From Blasia pusilla (taxonomy: Eukaryota; Marchantiophyta; Marchantiopsida; Blasiales), in contig CM114274.1 of NCBI GenBank assembly GCA_050084515.1, forward strand, positions 30,070,001 to 30,134,000: a stretch of 64,000 nucleotides of DNA, in the 5' to 3' direction. Positions 1-10,330 of this stretch are shown here, in pieces. The first letter of the stretch is position 1. Every line of letters starts with the position of its first letter. The position numbers and the translations under genes were made by a program. Below the pieces are notes generated by a model, which had not been told where the DNA came from, made no database searches, and saw only the letters and a list, made by a program, of their open reading frames with translations.

Positions 1-59
1 CAGGCTAATGGGCTTTTTGCGGCGGGCTCGGTGTGGGAGACGCCAGAGCTAGAGGCCCA

Positions 60-245
60 CTTAGTAGTAGTCATAGCTCTCTTGTTGTTGCTGATATTGT
101 CTCTGCTGTTGGTGAGTTTCGTCGTTAGGGGGGGAATGCCCCCTTCTTCTTTTTCTGGTCTTGTTGTGGCCTTCAGGTTTTGACTCTTTGAGTCCCCCTC
201 TTTTGTACTTCCGATGGGTTTTCCATCACACGTTTTTATCGAAGT
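60..245 (+). repeat. Dispersed repeat R1, copy 1
   Basis: This stretch matches 8161-8340 closely, sharing blocks such as TATTGTCTCTGCTGTTGGTG and a GTTAGGGGGG run followed by CCCCCTTCTTT. The second copy interrupts the gag of retrotransposon B, so R1 is mobile or was carried by something mobile. There is no coding potential. It could be the 3' untranslated end of a LINE or another element's tail; I cannot decide which. Confidence 0.6.
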
Positions 246-1429
246 GCATCATTCTCTGCGATGAGGGGTAGCACTCCTTCCACACAAAGTCCTCGTAACT
301 AGAAATTGTTACTAATGTAGTTCATTGAATATTTTAAATTTTAATCCATTTTAAAAAAATTATTCATTTGATATATATATATATACATGAATGACTTATG
401 TAAAGGCGTGATATACAATCCGTAAGAAGGAAAAATTTATATTTAATAAAAAATCCAATCGCCATGTTTTTCCCAACAAGTAATACTACATTCCCAAGGG
501 AATTCCCATTCTACGCTCGTGATTGGCGTGATTCACAACCGAATCAGGCTTCACGTGCATTCGGAATGTATTTATATAACGACTTATATATCTGGACAAA
601 TATGAACACCAAAAAACAAAGGCAATAAAGACTCGTGGATGAAGAGTCAATGTCTTAACGATTTCGTTACTCCAGTAGTGTCATTGTGGTAACTGCTCCG
701 TTAACCCAAAAGGCCAGCTGATAGCGAATCCGACTGTGTGATTGGCCTGCTTAGGAGAATGGCGGGAAACGCCCACGTCGATGGTTTCGTCGCCCCATAG
801 CAGTACGTCCACAGTTCCGTCACGCTCCCACTTTCGAGGAATGGTTTCGCGGTCGTTCTGTCAAAATTGTTTTTTTTTCAAATTTTTACTATTATTCATA
901 AATTGTTTATATTATTTAAAAAAATGGGTTTTGAAATTTTGAGATTTTTTTTAAAATCTTCTCGTGTTGACATATGTACAAGAATATTTAACTAAACACT
1001 GGTAAGAAGAACTGAAGGTTTTTTCATCCCGGCAAACAATATACTAGTATTATGTGTATGGGAGTTTAAAATTTGAAAATGAGTAATATCTCCTTGCAAT
1101 TGGTGGAGGCAAGCACTTGGAGGGCTACTCAAATGGAAATGAAAGTCTGAATAAATGGGGGTGACGAGGAACCCATCGAGAGTATTCAACGGATTTAAAA
1201 GGTCGAATATTGGAAGGCCACAAGAGCGGCACTCTCTAAGGGCCCGTCACTTGAGGGCTACTCAAAGGGAATCTACTTTTACCACCTGAGGTGGTAACAG
1301 TAGATTTTGGATCTTCTATCTAAACAATTATTTGCTTACCCCTAGCTTGTAGGGCTAGACTTACCATCCACAAATTTGCTTGACAAATAAGATTTGAAGT
1401 TTTATATGTCGTGCGCATATGCAGCGTAG
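246..1429. other. Non-coding stretch, nothing recognised
   Basis: AT-rich sequence with a short AT dinucleotide run near 370-385. All reading frames are short and none resembles a known family. I see no RNA gene or clear repeat pair here. Confidence 0.5.
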
Positions 1430-1595
1430 TCACATCAATACACCAGACAATACCGATCTTCCCAAAACACAAGTTGATCCACCCAAAAAGAAATACACTC
1501 GCGCATATACATTGAGACCACACAAAAAAATCAGAGTAAAAATGGCTCACACAACCTAAAACTCCACTCCTGAACTCCATTCTCTACTACAACCT
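1430..1595 (-). repeat. Fragment related to the TATA-box LTR at 12676-13380
   Basis: The reverse complement of about 1500-1580 contains GGAGTGGAGTTTTAGG followed by a TGTGAGCC...TTTTTACTC block. The same blocks appear in the same order at 13107-13150 on the plus strand. It is a partial, diverged copy of the downstream part of that LTR. Its ends are not defined, and it directly precedes the CACTA transposase. Confidence 0.5.
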
Positions 1596-1597
1596 AC

Positions 1598-2489
1598 TTG
1601 CCTCCCTGGCCAATTGCTGGAAAATGCATAACAGAAGGAAACGAGGAAGGAAAGGAGGAAGGTAGCACGCGGCGTCCCTTGCAAAGTAAAGAAAAGCTTG
1701 GTTTGAGTTACAATTCATACCATGCATGTCCCATGGGATGTGTGTTGTTCTGTGGAGATATGAAAGATTTATCTTCTTGCCCTAAGTGCGAGAAGTCACG
1801 GTTCAAGCAAGTTGGGAAGTCGTTAGTACCATGTAAGGTTCTTCGACACTTTCCCATCATCCCAAGGATGCGACGAATGTTTAGATATCCTACCTTGTCA
1901 GAATTTTTGGTTTAGGCACCATCTAACAAAAACCAAGATGGGATGGTTAGACATGCGGGTGATAGCAAAGCATGGGCTCGTGTAGATCAAACTTACCTTG
2001 AGTTTGGCGAAGAAAAGAAAAATTGCAGATTTGGGTTAGCTCTTGATGGGGTCAACATATTTTCAGATAAATCCAGTTCTTGGTCAACATGGCCAATATT
2101 ATTAGTACATTATAATTTTCCTGCTTGGTTGCAAGCAAAAAAATTCTTTGTTATGCTTGCACTCCTTATACCTAGGAAGGAGAGTGTACATGGAGGGAAC
2201 ATCAATACCTATCTTGTCCCATTAGTTGAGGAATTTGAGGAGTTATGGCAAGGTGTGGTGCTCCATGATGTTCTAAAACCCCATGGGCAGTGGGAGTTTA
2301 CCTTTAAGTCAATGATTCTTTGGACAATCAATGACTACCCTACACTAGGTCCAATATCTGGACAAAGCCATGGTAGAAAGCTTGCATGTACCATATGTGG
2401 GCCTAGGGTGGATCAGATGTTTCCAAGGATTGTGGCAAACCCATATTTGATGGTCATCGACGCTACTTGCAATATGGGGTTTAGAACAT
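1598..2489 (+). pseudogene. CACTA (En/Spm) transposase, TNP2 domain, N-terminal part
   Basis: The translation carries the TNP2 signature in order: YHACPMGCVLFCGD, the SCPKCEKSRFK zinc-ribbon-like segment, VLRHFPIIPRMRRMFR, then in a new segment LGLALDG-type and STWPILLVHYNFPAWL, LIPRKE, LWTINDYP, and KLACTICGP. TNP2 transposases move CACTA DNA transposons by cut-and-paste. The frame stops near 1915 and resumes about 1943, which could be a small lost intron or a frameshift. The domain breaks off near 2485, inside the segment that should read through to the HPWR motif, because a minisatellite is inserted there. It is a relic and not a functional gene. The downstream half is at 3261-4075. Confidence 0.85.
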
Positions 2490-3260
2490 CACAGACATGT
2501 CCGTCCTATGTCCGTGTAGGCCCGGGTACCCCAGGCCCGCACTCGAGCCCGCCCATAGCCCACACCTGTTGCCAGGCCCACAACCCAGGCTGGGGCGGGA
2601 TCGGTGCGGGCTCAAGGCCCGCAAATATTTGGTCCGCTGGACCAAATTTTGCAGGCCTTGAGCCCGCGCCTTGCCCGTCTCAAGCCCGCATCTGCCCACC
2701 CTAGCCCCCGCCCATTCACTTTTGAGCGCGCGCCTGCCACCTCTAGCCCGCACGTGCCCACCTTGAGCCCGCACCTGCCTAACTCGAGCCTGCGCCCAAT
2801 CAACTCTTAGGCCGTGCCCGCCCGCCTCAAGCCCCCACTTGGGCGCCTCAAGTCCGCACCTACCCTCCCAGAGCCCGCGTCTGCCCGCCTCCACCTACTA
2901 GCCTTGAGCCCACACCTGCCCGTCTCGAGCCCGCCCCTACCCACCCAAAGCCTGCACCTGCCCGCCTAGAGCCCACGTCTGTCCACCCTAGCCCGCACCC
3001 TATCAGCCTTGAGCCCGCGCCTACCCGCCCCAAGCCCGCACCTGCCCGCTTAGGGCTTGCGCCCAATCAGCCCAAAGCCTGCGTCTGCACACTTTAGCCC
3101 GTGCCTGCCCGCCCCAAGCCCGTGCGTTCCTGCTTGGAGCCCGCACGTGCCCGCGTATGCGCACCTAGAGCCCACATGTGCCCCCCAACGCGCTACGCAA
3201 TGGGTGCGGGCTCCATCAGCTATGGTCTATGTGGCTCCCAAGCTAGCTCGGATGCGGGTC
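2490..3260 (+). repeat. GC-rich minisatellite inserted in TNP2
   Basis: A degenerate tandem array of about 20-30 bp units built on CTTGAGCCCGCACCTGCCCGCC-like sequence (only the repeated core is meant) runs for some 770 bp. The units vary by substitution and length. It is much richer in G+C than its surroundings. It splits the CACTA transposase between the KLACTICGP segment upstream and the HPWR/FNGRGETR segment downstream. Frames that stay open across it are a product of the repeat and not genes. Confidence 0.85.
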
Positions 3261-4075
3261 GGGCATGTCCGTTTCCGTGCAACCTTGGCTACTTTCCTTT
3301 TGCTCATCCTTGGAGAGGCAGGAAGTATGGCATCCATTTTAATGGTAGAGGGGAAACAAGACCCCCACGAGAAAGGGTTACAATTGAGATTTTGGCATGG
3401 GCCGAGGAGAAGAAAAAATATGATGAGAGTCGGGGACGAGAAGATGGTCCACTGATCCATACAAAAAACCAAGAGTGAAGAGGAGGAGTTTGCTCTTCAA
3501 TTTACCTCATTGGCAAGTATCCTAGCAACTTAACTTATGTTCTTCCTACTAGATATTGTCATTATCATGATTTGTTTTGGTTTCACAACTCTCTCTGAGT
3601 GGATTGGTTGATCATAAATCAACATCTTCTTATTTTCCAGACTTAGATGTCATGCATATGGAGAATAATATTGCTGAAAACTTAGTAAAGACCATATTTG
3701 GAATTAGTCAAGTTTAAAAGAGATATGGAGGCAAGAAGAGTTCGACCTCATTTGTGGTTACAACAGCACCCACGGAGAGTAGAAGGTCTTGTAAAACCTA
3801 TTGCAGACTATGTGTTGTCTCCTCGTGAGTTAATGGTGGTTCTTGGTAGGACCAAGTCACTCAAAGTGCCCTCAAGGTATTGCGGTGAGTTGAGGAAACA
3901 TGTGGTATATAAGAAGTTGGGAAATATGAAGTCACACGATTACCACGTGTTGCTTCATCAAATTCTACCTTATTTTCTCCGCGTTGTAAGTTTTGGTGAA
4001 GTGACAAACCCGAACCCCAAACTTGGAAGGCTCAAAATCCTTTCACTCCAATCATTGTTTCTCTCGCCATCAATG
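3261..4075 (+). pseudogene. CACTA (En/Spm) transposase, TNP2 domain, C-terminal part
   Basis: After the minisatellite the TNP2 homology resumes with LGYFPFAHPWR, HFNGRGETRPP and TIEILAWAEE. It continues after a gap with LDVMHMENNIAENLV, VLSPRELMVVL, SLKVPSRY, and LKSHDYHVLLHQILP-like sequence (here NMKSHDYHVLLHQILPYFLR). This order matches the second half of TNP2 proteins. The frame is broken near 3475 and again near 3715, so it is a pseudogene. With 1598-2489 it forms one CACTA relic in plus orientation. Terminal CACTA repeats were not found. Confidence 0.85.
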
Positions 4076-4132
4076 TGATACTTTGAAAGTTTGTATTCAA
4101 TTTTGCATCTCCAATTGAATCTACATTAGAGC

Positions 4133-4164
4133 AAGCGACTAATAGCCCAAGCTATTAGTCGCTT
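4133..4164. repeat. 14-bp perfect hairpin, CCAA loop
   Basis: AAGCGACTAATAGC (4133-4146) pairs perfectly with GCTATTAGTCGCTT (4151-4164) around a CCAA loop. It lies between the CACTA relic and the 3' LTR of element A. It may be part of a transposon end. I see no CTRR-type Helitron end after it. Confidence 0.7.
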
Positions 4165-4212
4165 CAGACCGCAGGAGGTTAGTTAGTTATCTACATAAGA
4201 CATTGTCGTGGA

Positions 4213-4840
4213 TGTCGTGCGCATACACATCGCTGTCACCAAACACACACACACAAATATGCACGATCTCATGCTAACTCATGACATCCAAACAACGAGA
4301 CAAGAAGTACCAAAATATCTCCAATAAAATAAGATCCAATCTCTCTCACAACACCATAGTTCTCACATGTGTGCACTCTCACATGTCTCTCTCAATGTCA
4401 AACCAAACCCACTCTCCTAATGAGAGGCTTGGGTTACACTCACAAGGCAAGGGACCATAGCTTCGCCGCCTTGTACCAAGAGGTTCAATAAAGAGAGAAT
4501 GAGCTCTCAAGCTCTCTCTCCTTGAGGTATACCCCTCCCCTCTCCCAAGCTCTCTCCATGGTAACCTATGCTCCCAAGTCACCTCCTTGGCTCTTCACCT
4601 GATGTAGGAGGTCAAGGAACACTTACCAAAAAAAGAAAGTTGATCATATACTCAAATTGGTATTTACCTAAAATAGTAAATTCTTCAATATGGCTCCAAA
4701 TGAGTCGAAACGAAGGGGAAACTTGCTCTCTCAAGTTTCCCAGGGCCTCAGTAGGTCATCCTCAACCTCATGAGTATGTCCTCCACTACTCGCAAAGGCG
4801 CTCTACTAGATCTCACCGATCTATCCTAAAAGACGTGATA
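4213..4840 (-). repeat. 3' LTR of element A
   Basis: The minus strand runs from TATCACGTCT (family start TGTCACGTC, G to A here) to CGCACGACA. It closely matches the 3' LTR of element C (16958-17599) along its length, including the CCAAACCCACTCTCCTAATG block (plus strand). The last 130 bp (4213-4340) are repeated again just upstream of the LTR in element sense (4843-4972). Confidence 0.8.
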
Positions 4841-4842
4841 AT

Positions 4843-4975
4843 TATCGTGCGCATACACATCGCTACACAACATACATCGCTGGCATCGAACACACACACG
4901 AAGATGCACAATCCCATGCTAACTCATGGCATCCAAACGACGAGACAAGAAGTAACAAAATATCTCCAATCGCCC
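4843..4975 (-). repeat. X repeat and polypurine tract of element A
   Basis: This is a second copy of the LTR-terminal segment X, placed between the coding region and the LTR. In element sense it follows AGGGGGGCGA, a good candidate polypurine tract. Element C has the same arrangement at 17601-17740, so it is ancestral to both. Confidence 0.65.
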
Positions 4976-5150
4976 CCCTAGCTAGTGGTTAGGTCTCTCT
5001 AACTCCAGATAGCCATCTATCCCTACCTACCATGACATACATCTCTCGGACGCCAAGAGCCAGAAGATCGGGTGCTCATGTGGCCCCATCGTTAGTCGCC
5101 TTCTTATCATCCATGTCACAAACACAAGTCGGAATCTAGAACTACCTACT

Positions 5151-6357
5151 CTATGTACATCTGGGATACATCCATCGTCCTTGAGGAACCCTAGTGAGAG
5201 GTGGCATCAAGCATGCCGTATGCCATCCTCTTGAACATCCATCACAGACTAGCACAGTGACTGCACCACGGGCAGAACCCCACAACATACACCGCAAGCA
5301 TGCAGGAACTACTGCTAAGCTCGGATCAATTGTATCATCAATTTTTGGAAGGTGACACGGTGCATAGTTATGCACATGGTCCTTCCAAACCATACCATCG
5401 CGTCCCTCCGATAAGAGAACATCTGATGGCAAAACCTCACGCACTCTCAAGATGGTGCGCCCCGCTGTCACATCCAATGTCGTGGGTACCGTCTGCTGCA
5501 AGTAGATATAGTCTCCCTGATGAAACCTCCGGATAGTAGGTTGATAACCACCCCCCCTCTCCCGAATAGTCGCATACCTCAATGTATCCGATGCTGCGCA
5601 ATCGCCAAGTTCTCAAACGCCATGGGCATCACTCTCCGAAACAATTCAGCCTTCTGAGAACATGCTTGCATCCATACATCAGGGTCATCAAGGTTCAACA
5701 CCTCACCAGTATCTCGACGAATGGCCGCATGTAGATCTGGCTCTCGGCCATAGAAAACCAAGCATGGTGAGAAAGACGCTAAGGATGCTTGCCTGCACAA
5801 TCTGTATCCCATCGCCAACCACGGAAACTAAAGGTCCCAATCTCCTAGGTGACTTCTCTATGTAGTTGCATAGTTATCTCTTCACCGTCTGCACAACCCG
5901 CTCCGCTAGTCTATCTGCCTCAAGATGATCTCGCAAAGTAGTGCGGTGATCGATCAGTGCCTGATCACACAAGGCTTGAAACTCCCCGCGGAACTCTGTA
6001 CCCTGGTATGTCAACACCTCAACTGGTGCATCGTAATGACTCAGCATTTGATCTAACAAGGCATATGCTACTCCCTCACTCGCTTTTTGACAGGAAATGC
6101 AACCAACTCTATCCACTTCGAGAAGTGCTAGACCATCACCAACACATAACGACTATGGCACTCCGTCAAAGGCAAAGTCCTGCAAAATCCAAACTCCATC
6201 TATAACCTAAATCCATGATCGAAAGTGGATGCAACTGTGGAGTCAGAGTATTGAACGATGCCCAAACTCAATCACACACCATGCATCGAGCAACAAACTT
6301 GTGAACGTTAGTGTGCATGCCTCACCACCACTATTGAATCTGGAGCAAGGTGTACGT
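5151..6357 (-). pseudogene. Integrase with PHD-finger C-terminus, element A
   Basis: The minus-strand frames give integrase core pieces: EVLTYQGTEFRGEF, a DRLAERVVQTVKR-like end carrying the third catalytic acidic residue, then FYGREPDLHAAIRRDTGEVL. Next comes a C-terminal segment and a PHD finger ending WMYPRCT. The second catalytic Asp of the DDE triad is Tyr here. Two PHD ligand cysteines are lost (CMLW for CMLC and YPRC for CPRC). Frames break near 5579 and 5870. The upstream end stops at 6357, where element B's LTR is inserted after the residues matching VHLAPDS-region sequence of copy C. The HHCC zinc region is therefore missing. Confidence 0.8.
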
Positions 6358-6848
6358 TGTCACGTCTTTTAGGATAGATCGGTGAGATCTAGTAGAACGC
6401 CTTCGTGAGTAGTGGAGGACATGCTCAATAGGTTGAGGATGACTTGCGGAGGCCCCGGTAAACCTGAGAGACCAGGTTTTCCCTTCGTTTCGGCTCATTT
6501 GGAGCCATATTGAGGAACTTGCTATTTTAGGTAAGTACCATTATAAGTATATGGTTGGTTTTCTATTTTTGGTAAGTGTCCCTTGACCTCCTACATCCGG
6601 TCAAGAACCAAGCAGGTGACTTGGGAGCATAGGTTACCATGGAGAGAGCTTGGGAGAGGGGAGGGGTATACCTCAAGGATAGAGAGCTTGAGACCTCATT
6701 CTCTCTTTGTTGAACTTCTTGGCATGAGGCAGCGGAGTTCTAGTCTTGCTTGCCTTGTGTGTTTTACCCAAGCCTCTCATTAGGATAGTGGGTTTGGTTT
6801 GACATTGAGAGAGACATGTGAGAGTGCACCCATGTGAGAACTATTGCC
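6358..6848 (+). repeat. 5' LTR of element B
   Basis: It starts TGTCACGTCTTTTAGGATAG and is collinear with the C and A LTRs (GATCGGTGAGATCTAGTAGA, GGGAGGGGAGGGGTATACC-like and CCTCTCATTAGGATAGTGGG blocks). Similarity ends near CATGTGAGAACTAT. The terminal X segment found in the 3' LTRs of A and C is absent. The four bases before it, ACGT (6354-6357), would be one side of the target duplication. Confidence 0.8.
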
Positions 6849-7378
6849 GCCTTCATGGAGCGGAGGGTCTTCCACGACGACCGTTGATTCTCTGACTTGC
6901 GTGGCCACCACGCACTTTGTTTTGGCCGCCACTATCATTGCAATTTTGTCATCAACCAGTGATGGTAGTTGACCTCGGGTTATGGTATTTGAGTTTTCAT
7001 TTCATGCTGCTTTTTTGTGATTGGTAGCCGGTCGACTCTGATCGAATACCGTGTTGTGACGCCCGTAGTTGCAACACACCACCAATTTCTGCGTCGTGAC
7101 GCTCGTGGCCGCACCGCACCGTCTCGATCGTAGAGCTGCTCCTTCACTAAGGAGCAAAGCGTATGAATTTTTGATTAAGGAGGGTATGCCGCTGAGTGCC
7201 GCACCTCATTCTCGAGTGCCATGTTGTTTGTAGCCGCTCCATGCCGCCAATGTCGCACCGGGCCACTGGACTCTCTTAGTGAGAGAATATAGATTGAGTG
7301 CCGCATGTTTAGTTTGAGTGATTAAGGGATTACTCGCGATATTGAGAGTGATCATACGAGAGGGGCACAAGGGCCACC
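6849..7378 (+). other. 5' leader of element B
   Basis: A non-coding leader between LTR and gag. It contains imperfect repeats around GTGCCGCAC and GCCGCTCCATGCCGCC, matching the leader of element C at about 26700-26830. I found no clear primer binding site. Confidence 0.6.
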
Positions 7379-9060
7379 ATGGTGTCCTTTCGGGATTTTG
7401 AGAGGCGAGGTAGCGGACGTGAGAGTAGATCTGGAGGGTTTACCCGGAGTGGTGTGAGGTTTCAAGGGTCTCCACGTGAGAGACCACCTGGATCTCCTTC
7501 TGTGTCATCTTCAAAAGAGGGGGAGCTTATAGGAGTGTGTTAGTAATCCACCATACACATTGAGGTGTCCTACTAGTTGGCGTACGAGATGGACGACCAA
7601 GATAGAGGACCGCGTAGGTTTTAAGGTGATGTAGGCACTATAGAGCTACACGACTTCATTACGGAGTTTAGGAGTTGGTCTGACTTACAGCGGGCTATGA
7701 ACTCTAGAGAGTTCAACCGGTTTACATCATGGAACGGTATGTTCCAGCATTTAGAGGGGGCGCCTATGGACGATTACTATGATTTCTCCCACAGATATGC
7801 CCAAGAGATTGAGGCATGGCGACTCTAGTATGATCCACACTATGTGTCATGGACGGAGCCGTTCCCATATGAGGAGGAGGAGTCTGGAGAGGCTACTTCC
7901 TCTTCCACTAGTGATGTTTTAGGAGCGGTCACTCGTAGTGGAGAAGTTGCACCATCTAGTTGGGTTCAACCCCATGGTTGAGTTCTTCGCTGAGTTGAGG
8001 GCGAGCTACCAGGGGATACGGACAGAGAAGTTGCGGAGCATCCACGACTTCCAGAGGCGCCTAGGTGAGAGTTTGCGTGAGGCTTACACTCACTTGTGCC
8101 GGTTGATCAACTTCACTCAAGGGATGATAGAGGCTCAGGCTATCCAGTCATTGTAGGCGATGATAGTTCTCTAGGTGTTGCTAATATTGTCTCTGCTGTT
8201 GGTGATTTTGGTCGTTAGGGGGGAAGGCCCCCTTCTTTCTCCTCGGGGCCGATTCTGGCCTCTTGAGGTATATTTTTTGGCTCTCTATGCCCCCTCATTT
8301 GTATCGTGATGGTTTTCCCATCCTTTTTCTACATATATTTTATTTCCTTGAGCTGAGGGCAAAATAAGGAGGCCCACATAGGGTCGCGGGCTAGAGCCCT
8401 CGCGCGCGCCGAGCTGTAGAGGAGTCCGGAAGGAGCAGGAAGGAAGAGGGGGGATCGTACTAGAGCAAGGTATGCGCAGGCAAAGGGCCAAGGGATCCAT
8501 TCAAGAAGGGAGGGGAGTCATTATGACTCTAGGATGGAAGGAGATGAGGATGCGGGACCGGACCCTTCGGAGACAGTGCAGGAGAGGGTGCTCCTTATGA
8601 ACACCTCTCCTACGTTAAAAGATGTTTTTAGGACCGCCGAGAACATTGAGCGCAACATGGCGGAGGAGAGCGTAGCCACCATGGGTTATGGGCGAGAGCA
8701 GTCACGATTGTCTGCACCTCTAGTGCAACAACGTGGACTCTAAGATAGGTCGACTGTGGCACCACGAGCTTAGGGAGGATATTGAGAGGCCGTGCCATAG
8801 TGATTTGCGCCTTCATATGCGGCTCAACAGCAACCGCCTACGATTACTTGTTGGTCATGTGGTGGAGCCCATCATCGGCGTAATTACACTCGTCAGGGTC
8901 ATGGACGTATGCCTTAGCATGGAGGAGGAGACGGTGCTGCACCAAGGGGTTATCAGTGTGACTATTGTTAGAGGTATGGTCATACACGCGTCAGATGTTT
9001 CAATTTACACTTTGAGTTACGTCTGGACCGAGGGCCAGAGAGGGCACCAGAGCGAGTAGC
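7379..9060 (+). pseudogene. Gag of element B with zinc knuckles
   Basis: Gag packages the element RNA. The start ATG at 7379 lies in CACCATGG and opens MVSFRDFERRGSGRES. Later blocks ELHDFITEF-like, FNRFTSWNGMFQHLEG, EFFAELRASYQGIRTEKLRS and SLREAYTHLCRLIN match copy C. Repeat R1 and extra sequence (about 8161-8545) interrupt it. It then continues with MNTSPTLKDVFRTAENIERNMAEESVATMG. Near 8850-9000 one frame shows a CWSCGGAH-type first knuckle and a second, CDYC-stop-RYGHTRVRC, with the CX2CX4HX4C spacing. Stops and frameshifts make it a pseudogene. Confidence 0.75.
8161..8545 (+). repeat. R1 copy 2 inserted in gag of element B
   Basis: The gag of B matches copy C up to about 8160 and again from about 8546. 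The first 180 bp between these points match 60-245. The remaining 200 bp (GAGCCCTCGCGCGCGCC region) has no match in the window. It is an insertion specific to B. Confidence 0.65.
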
Positions 9061-9211
9061 CGGTCCGGGTGGGCCTAGAGATCATGCACTAGGTGGTGTC
9101 GTTGGGGGACGAAGAGCTCGAGTTGCCCAACAGGGTGGTGGAGCTTCCCGTGGAGGAGGTAGAGTCCCACCACCTAGACACGTCAAGGGAGACATCGGGT
9201 GTGAGGTTGGG

Positions 9212-10330
9212 ATGGCTGCTCAGATACAACAGCTACAGGAGCATATTGCAACTATGGCATTGAGGTTACCTGATGCTGGATTCGTGGCATTGACATCATA
9301 CGGAGCAGCCAGAGATAAGGAGGATCCTTGTTGGATGTGCGGGGTTGCCCAGATGGAGGCCGCCGCAATTGTGACGCGTGGAGTAGACGCAGAGTTGGAT
9401 CCACAACGAGGGGAAGCCAAGAAAGAGACTAGGCTTCCTCGGTCTTTCACGTTGTGCGAGGCGATGAGAACCCCATCGATGGGTCCCGATCAAAGTTCTT
9501 GGAGAGTTGGTGATATTGTTGGTGTGCAAGCACGGAGGGCGATGAGAGAAGCAAGTGCAAGGAATCCTCTTGCTCATGCTCAGGAGGGGCATGTGTCGAG
9601 CATGTTGTTGGGGGCGGCCACTGTTGTGTACCGCGCTCCTTTATTTTCTGCTTCCGATGTTATGACGTTGGGAGGTAGGCCCGCTGAGGTTTTTTGGATG
9701 GCCACTACACTATGTGAACGTGGAGTTGGAGTTCTTGCATCATGTTTAGAGGTAATTGCAGAGGAGGTGATGGACCTGCCCTTGGAGCGGATGCTCGGGC
9801 CATCCACGTCAGATTCATGGCACGCTACAGCTGCTAGGATGGCGGAGATGCCCGCTAGACCCGCGATAGAGCGTGCCATGGTTTCTCTTGGTGTTGTATT
9901 GCTAGATAATTGGGGAGAGGTCTTCTAGTTGGCGAGTCCTAGAGGTAGAGATTTTAGTCCGCAGCGTCTTGTTGGATTCAGGAGCGCAACCCTTGATGTT
10001 GGGGAAAGCGTCATTCAGAGGATTGGGCTTGACGAGAGCCGATGTGGAGCGTTGTCCATTCCGGATACAGACATCCTTGGGTGGAGCGAGTACCACACAT
10101 TATATCACCTGATAGGAGGTCATGGTGAGGATCTGTTGGAGATATTGTACAGATGAGTCCGTGGTGCGAGCCAAGGCGATAGTGATTGAGCACTAACACT
10201 GCTCCACCTCGTGGTTGGTGGAGCACTGTTATATTCGATGGGGTTTTCCTTGGATTATTGGGAGGAGTCAGCGTCCTACAGACCAGGATGGTAGTCAGGT
10301 GATGGGCGTCTTAGATCATTACCCGTTCGA
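9212..10330 (+). pseudogene. Unknown domain and aspartic protease of element B
   Basis: A 238-residue open stretch (9212-9928) begins MAAQIQQLQEHIATMALRLP, a likely short coiled coil, and runs to LLDNWGEVF. It has the same length and order as in copy C, and I do not recognise it. A stop and a frameshift follow. The protease active site then reads VLLDSGAQPLMLGKA near 9965-10005, with the catalytic D-S-G-A intact. Downstream, the segment corresponding to copy C's SYDVLVGGAVLYPMGFSLDYW (about 10170-10270) is present but off-frame. Retropepsins process Gag-Pol. Confidence 0.75.

Noticed and set aside
2481-3478. Several open frames of 60-137 codons on both strands across the GC-rich array
   Set aside because: They come from the minisatellite's composition. 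The peptides are repetitive and unrelated to any family, and the stretch interrupts a transposase.
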